Under the pieces are notes generated by a model. The model worked only from the letters and a program-made list of their open reading frames with translations. It did not search any database and was not told the DNA's origin. From positions 1 through 24,520 of the forward strand of contig JAZNGX010000155.1 of assembly GCA_045576675.1 (NCBI GenBank): 24,520 bases of DNA, in the 5' to 3' direction. Position 1 is the first letter of the stretch. The number at the start of each line of letters is the position of its first letter. This document shows, piece by piece, positions 23,367 through 24,520 of the stretch. Position numbers and translations under genes: made by a program. The DNA is from JAZNGX01 sp045576675 (GTDB taxonomy: Bacteria > Bacillota > Clostridia > Monoglobales > Firm-18).

Positions 23367-23857
23367 AAAATATATATCTGATTGGAATGCCGGGAAGCGG
23401 CAAAACCACTGTTGCAAAGCACGTTGCAGATAAGCTGGGCTTAAGTACTGCAGATATGGATAAAATGATTGTTGAACAAACAGGCACAAGCATAAATGAT
23501 ATTTTTGGCAGCAATGGTGAAGACTATTTCCGTGACCTTGAAACCCAAACACTAAAGCAGCTTACACTGCGTGAAAACACTGTTGTTGCAACAGGCGGCG
23601 GCGTAATAAAACGCAAAGAAAACGTTGAGCTTTTAAAAAGCGGCATCGTTATATTTATAGATGTTCCCGTAAGCGTGATTGCAGGCAGAAGTAATTTCAG
23701 TGACAGGCCACTTTTAAAGGATAATATCGATAATCTTAATAACCTTTACAGCCAGCGTTATGAGATTTATAAGGCGGCTGCTGATGCTATCGTATCAGGC
23801 GAAGGCACACCAATTGAGGTTGCAGCACGAATTCTTGCCTTTGTAAAACGTAAGTGA
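23363..23857 (+). CDS. aroK: Shikimate kinase
   Basis: The enzyme phosphorylates shikimate with ATP in the cytoplasm. It has 164 residues, normal for the family. Walker A is GMPGSGKTT (8-16), the shikimate-binding aspartates lie in ADMD (D31, D33), an arginine is in YFRDLE, GGG is at 78-80, and the lid arginine sits in SDRPLL. The start overlaps the pheA stop by four bases. It is the last gene of the operon before a palindrome-rich spacer that may act as terminator. Confidence 0.95.
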   Translation: MKNIYLIGMPGSGKTTVAKHVADKLGLSTADMDKMIVEQTGTSINDIFGSNGEDYFRDLETQTLKQLTLRENTVVATGGGVIKRKENVELLKSGIVIFIDVPVSVIAGRSNFSDRPLLKDNIDNLNNLYSQRYEIYKAAADAIVSGEGTPIEVAARILAFVKRK

Positions 23858-23879
23858 ATGCAGTGCATAGCACAACTGC

Positions 23880-24046
23880 GATATGAATTCTTGCGAATTC
23901 TCGATATGTTGCTAACGCAACGAGAATTCATATCATATCGAGTTTGACCGAAGGGAAAACATATCGATTTTACTTGCGCCCTGAACGAAATGAGGAAGTG
24001 ACCTTGGGGCATAAAAATATCGAGCAAACTTTAGTTTGCATATCGA
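23880..24046. repeat. Cluster of short hairpins punctuated by ATATCGA
   Basis: ATATCGA occurs at 23935, 23961, 24017 and 24040, with its complement TCGATAT at 23901. Small hairpins fill the gaps: GTTGC-TAAC-GCAAC at 23908-23921, an imperfect one at 23942-23960 (GTTT..CC-GAA-GG..AAAC), and GCAAACT-TT-AGTTTGC at 24024-24039. A 12-bp inverted repeat (23880-23891 with 23923-23934) and an overlapping one, GAATTCTCG/CGAGAATTC (23895-23903 with 23921-23929), compete for the left part. There is no coding content. It fills most of the 286-bp spacer between aroK and the ClC gene. Confidence 0.7.
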
Positions 24047-24143
24047 CAGAATTTTTTGTTCCTAACTTGACAAAATCAATATATAGATTTAACAGAATAT
24101 GTTTGGCTGAATTTGCCAGCACTCACTTCAGGAGAATACATAT

Positions 24144-24520
24144 ATGATACCATCAGAAAAAATAACAAAAAATATTATATCAGCATTAAAATGGATACCT
24201 GCAGGTATCCTTATCGGAGTTCTGGGCGGATTACTTGGAACGGTTTTTCATACTTGCCTTGATTATGTAACGGAGCTAAGGGAACACAATCCGTATCTAT
24301 TGTACTTTTTGCCATTGGGTGGTGTTGCAATTGCTTTTATGTATAATAGATTTGCATTCAAAGGTAATATTGATATAAAGCGGGTTTTTCAGGCAGTAAA
24401 GGAAAATCGGGAGATTCCGGTTGTTATGATTCCTCTTATGTTTGCAGGAACGGTTATTACCCATCTGTTTGGCGGCTCGGCAGGCAGAGAAGGGGCTGCA
24501 CTTCAGCTTGGCGGAAGCAT
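24144..24520 (+). CDS. ClC-family anion channel or transporter (5' part, cut by window end)
   Basis: Only the first 125 codons are visible. The start ATG at 24144 follows AGGAGA (24130-24135) by eight bases. The sequence has hydrophobic segments at about residues 17-37 and 50-66, another around 90-108, and then the ClC signature region GGSAGREGAALQLGGS. In most ClC proteins the motif is GREGP; here alanine replaces the proline. ClC proteins are dimeric chloride channels or chloride/proton antiporters, and a separate branch exports fluoride. The visible part does not decide which. The gene continues past the window end. Confidence 0.88.
   Translation, partial: MIPSEKITKNIISALKWIPAGILIGVLGGLLGTVFHTCLDYVTELREHNPYLLYFLPLGGVAIAFMYNRFAFKGNIDIKRVFQAVKENREIPVVMIPLMFAGTVITHLFGGSAGREGAALQLGGS

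Noticed and set aside
23880..24046. CRISPR array
   Set aside because: The repeated unit is only 7 bp, spacings are irregular (26, 56 and 23 bp) and the segments between are palindromic, unlike CRISPR repeats and spacers.
24067..24095. TTGACA at 24067 as a promoter for the ClC gene
   Set aside because: No acceptable -10 box lies 16-18 bp downstream (TAACAG is the best), so I did not list it although a promoter in this area is likely.
23858..24143. Fluoride riboswitch upstream of the ClC gene
   Set aside because: The spacer shows no stretch resembling the conserved core of the crcB (fluoride) riboswitch; its structure is accounted for by the short palindromes.
23944..24147. 67-codon open frame in the spacer before the ClC gene
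   Set aside because: It runs through the ATATCGA hairpin array, has no suitable ribosome binding site and no family-like sequence; the palindromes explain the bases.

Overview
This window looks like chromosomal DNA of a low-GC, Gram-positive fermentative anaerobe of the class Clostridia, probably a gut member of the Oscillospiraceae/Lachnospiraceae. The inference rests on strong AGGAGG-type ribosome binding sites, GTG and TTG starts, near-consensus sigma-A promoters, an acetate-forming pta-ackA pair, the Firmicute order acpS-nnr-alr-ndoAI-ndoA, and a Gram-positive type split CpsC/CpsD/CpsB system. No rRNA, tRNA, CRISPR array, transposase or phage gene was seen. Almost all coding genes belong to recognisable families; the less explained material lies between the genes.

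Layout. 1-2072: a terminator from an upstream gene, then a promoter and a half-size ABC exporter, ending in a stack of hairpins. 2071-4454 (minus): pta-ackA, converting acetyl-CoA to acetate plus ATP. 4517-7421 (plus): glyA, rarA and a small cupin gene, overlapping or nearly touching, with a bidirectional terminator. 7424-10237 (minus): cpsC-cpsD-cpsB-phosphoesterase under a perfect consensus promoter. This is the regulatory core of an exopolysaccharide system, with no glycosyltransferase in view. 10253-11670 (minus): citrate synthase. 11703-15583 (plus): a membrane protein, acpS, nnr and alr. A 388-bp structured non-coding stretch, bounded by 27-bp direct repeats, splits acpS from nnr. 15604-16389: an ndoAI/ndoA (MazEF-type) toxin-antitoxin pair with its own promoter and inverted repeats. 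16398-16487: a MITE-like palindrome, followed by a small secreted or anchored protein gene. 16964-20089: an AraC-type regulator divergent from araA-araD. 20113-23857: aroB-aroC-pheA-aroK, a tightly coupled aromatic amino acid operon. 23880-24046: a cluster of short hairpins punctuated by the heptamer ATATCGA. 24144 to the end: the start of a ClC-family anion channel or transporter, cut by the window edge.

How the genes fit together. The metabolic picture is sugar fermentation with substrate-level ATP (Pta-AckA), L-arabinose entry into the pentose phosphate pathway (AraA, AraD; the kinase AraB is not here), one-carbon and serine/glycine metabolism (GlyA), a biosynthetic citrate synthase, and synthesis of chorismate and phenylpyruvate. 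AcpS, Nnr and Alr serve lipid synthesis, cofactor repair and the cell wall. I found no clearly new protein system. The best candidates for something undescribed are the structured element inside the acpS-nnr interval, the ATATCGA hairpin cluster, the MITE-like palindrome after the toxin gene, and the palindromic operator candidates at the toxin-antitoxin and arabinose promoters.
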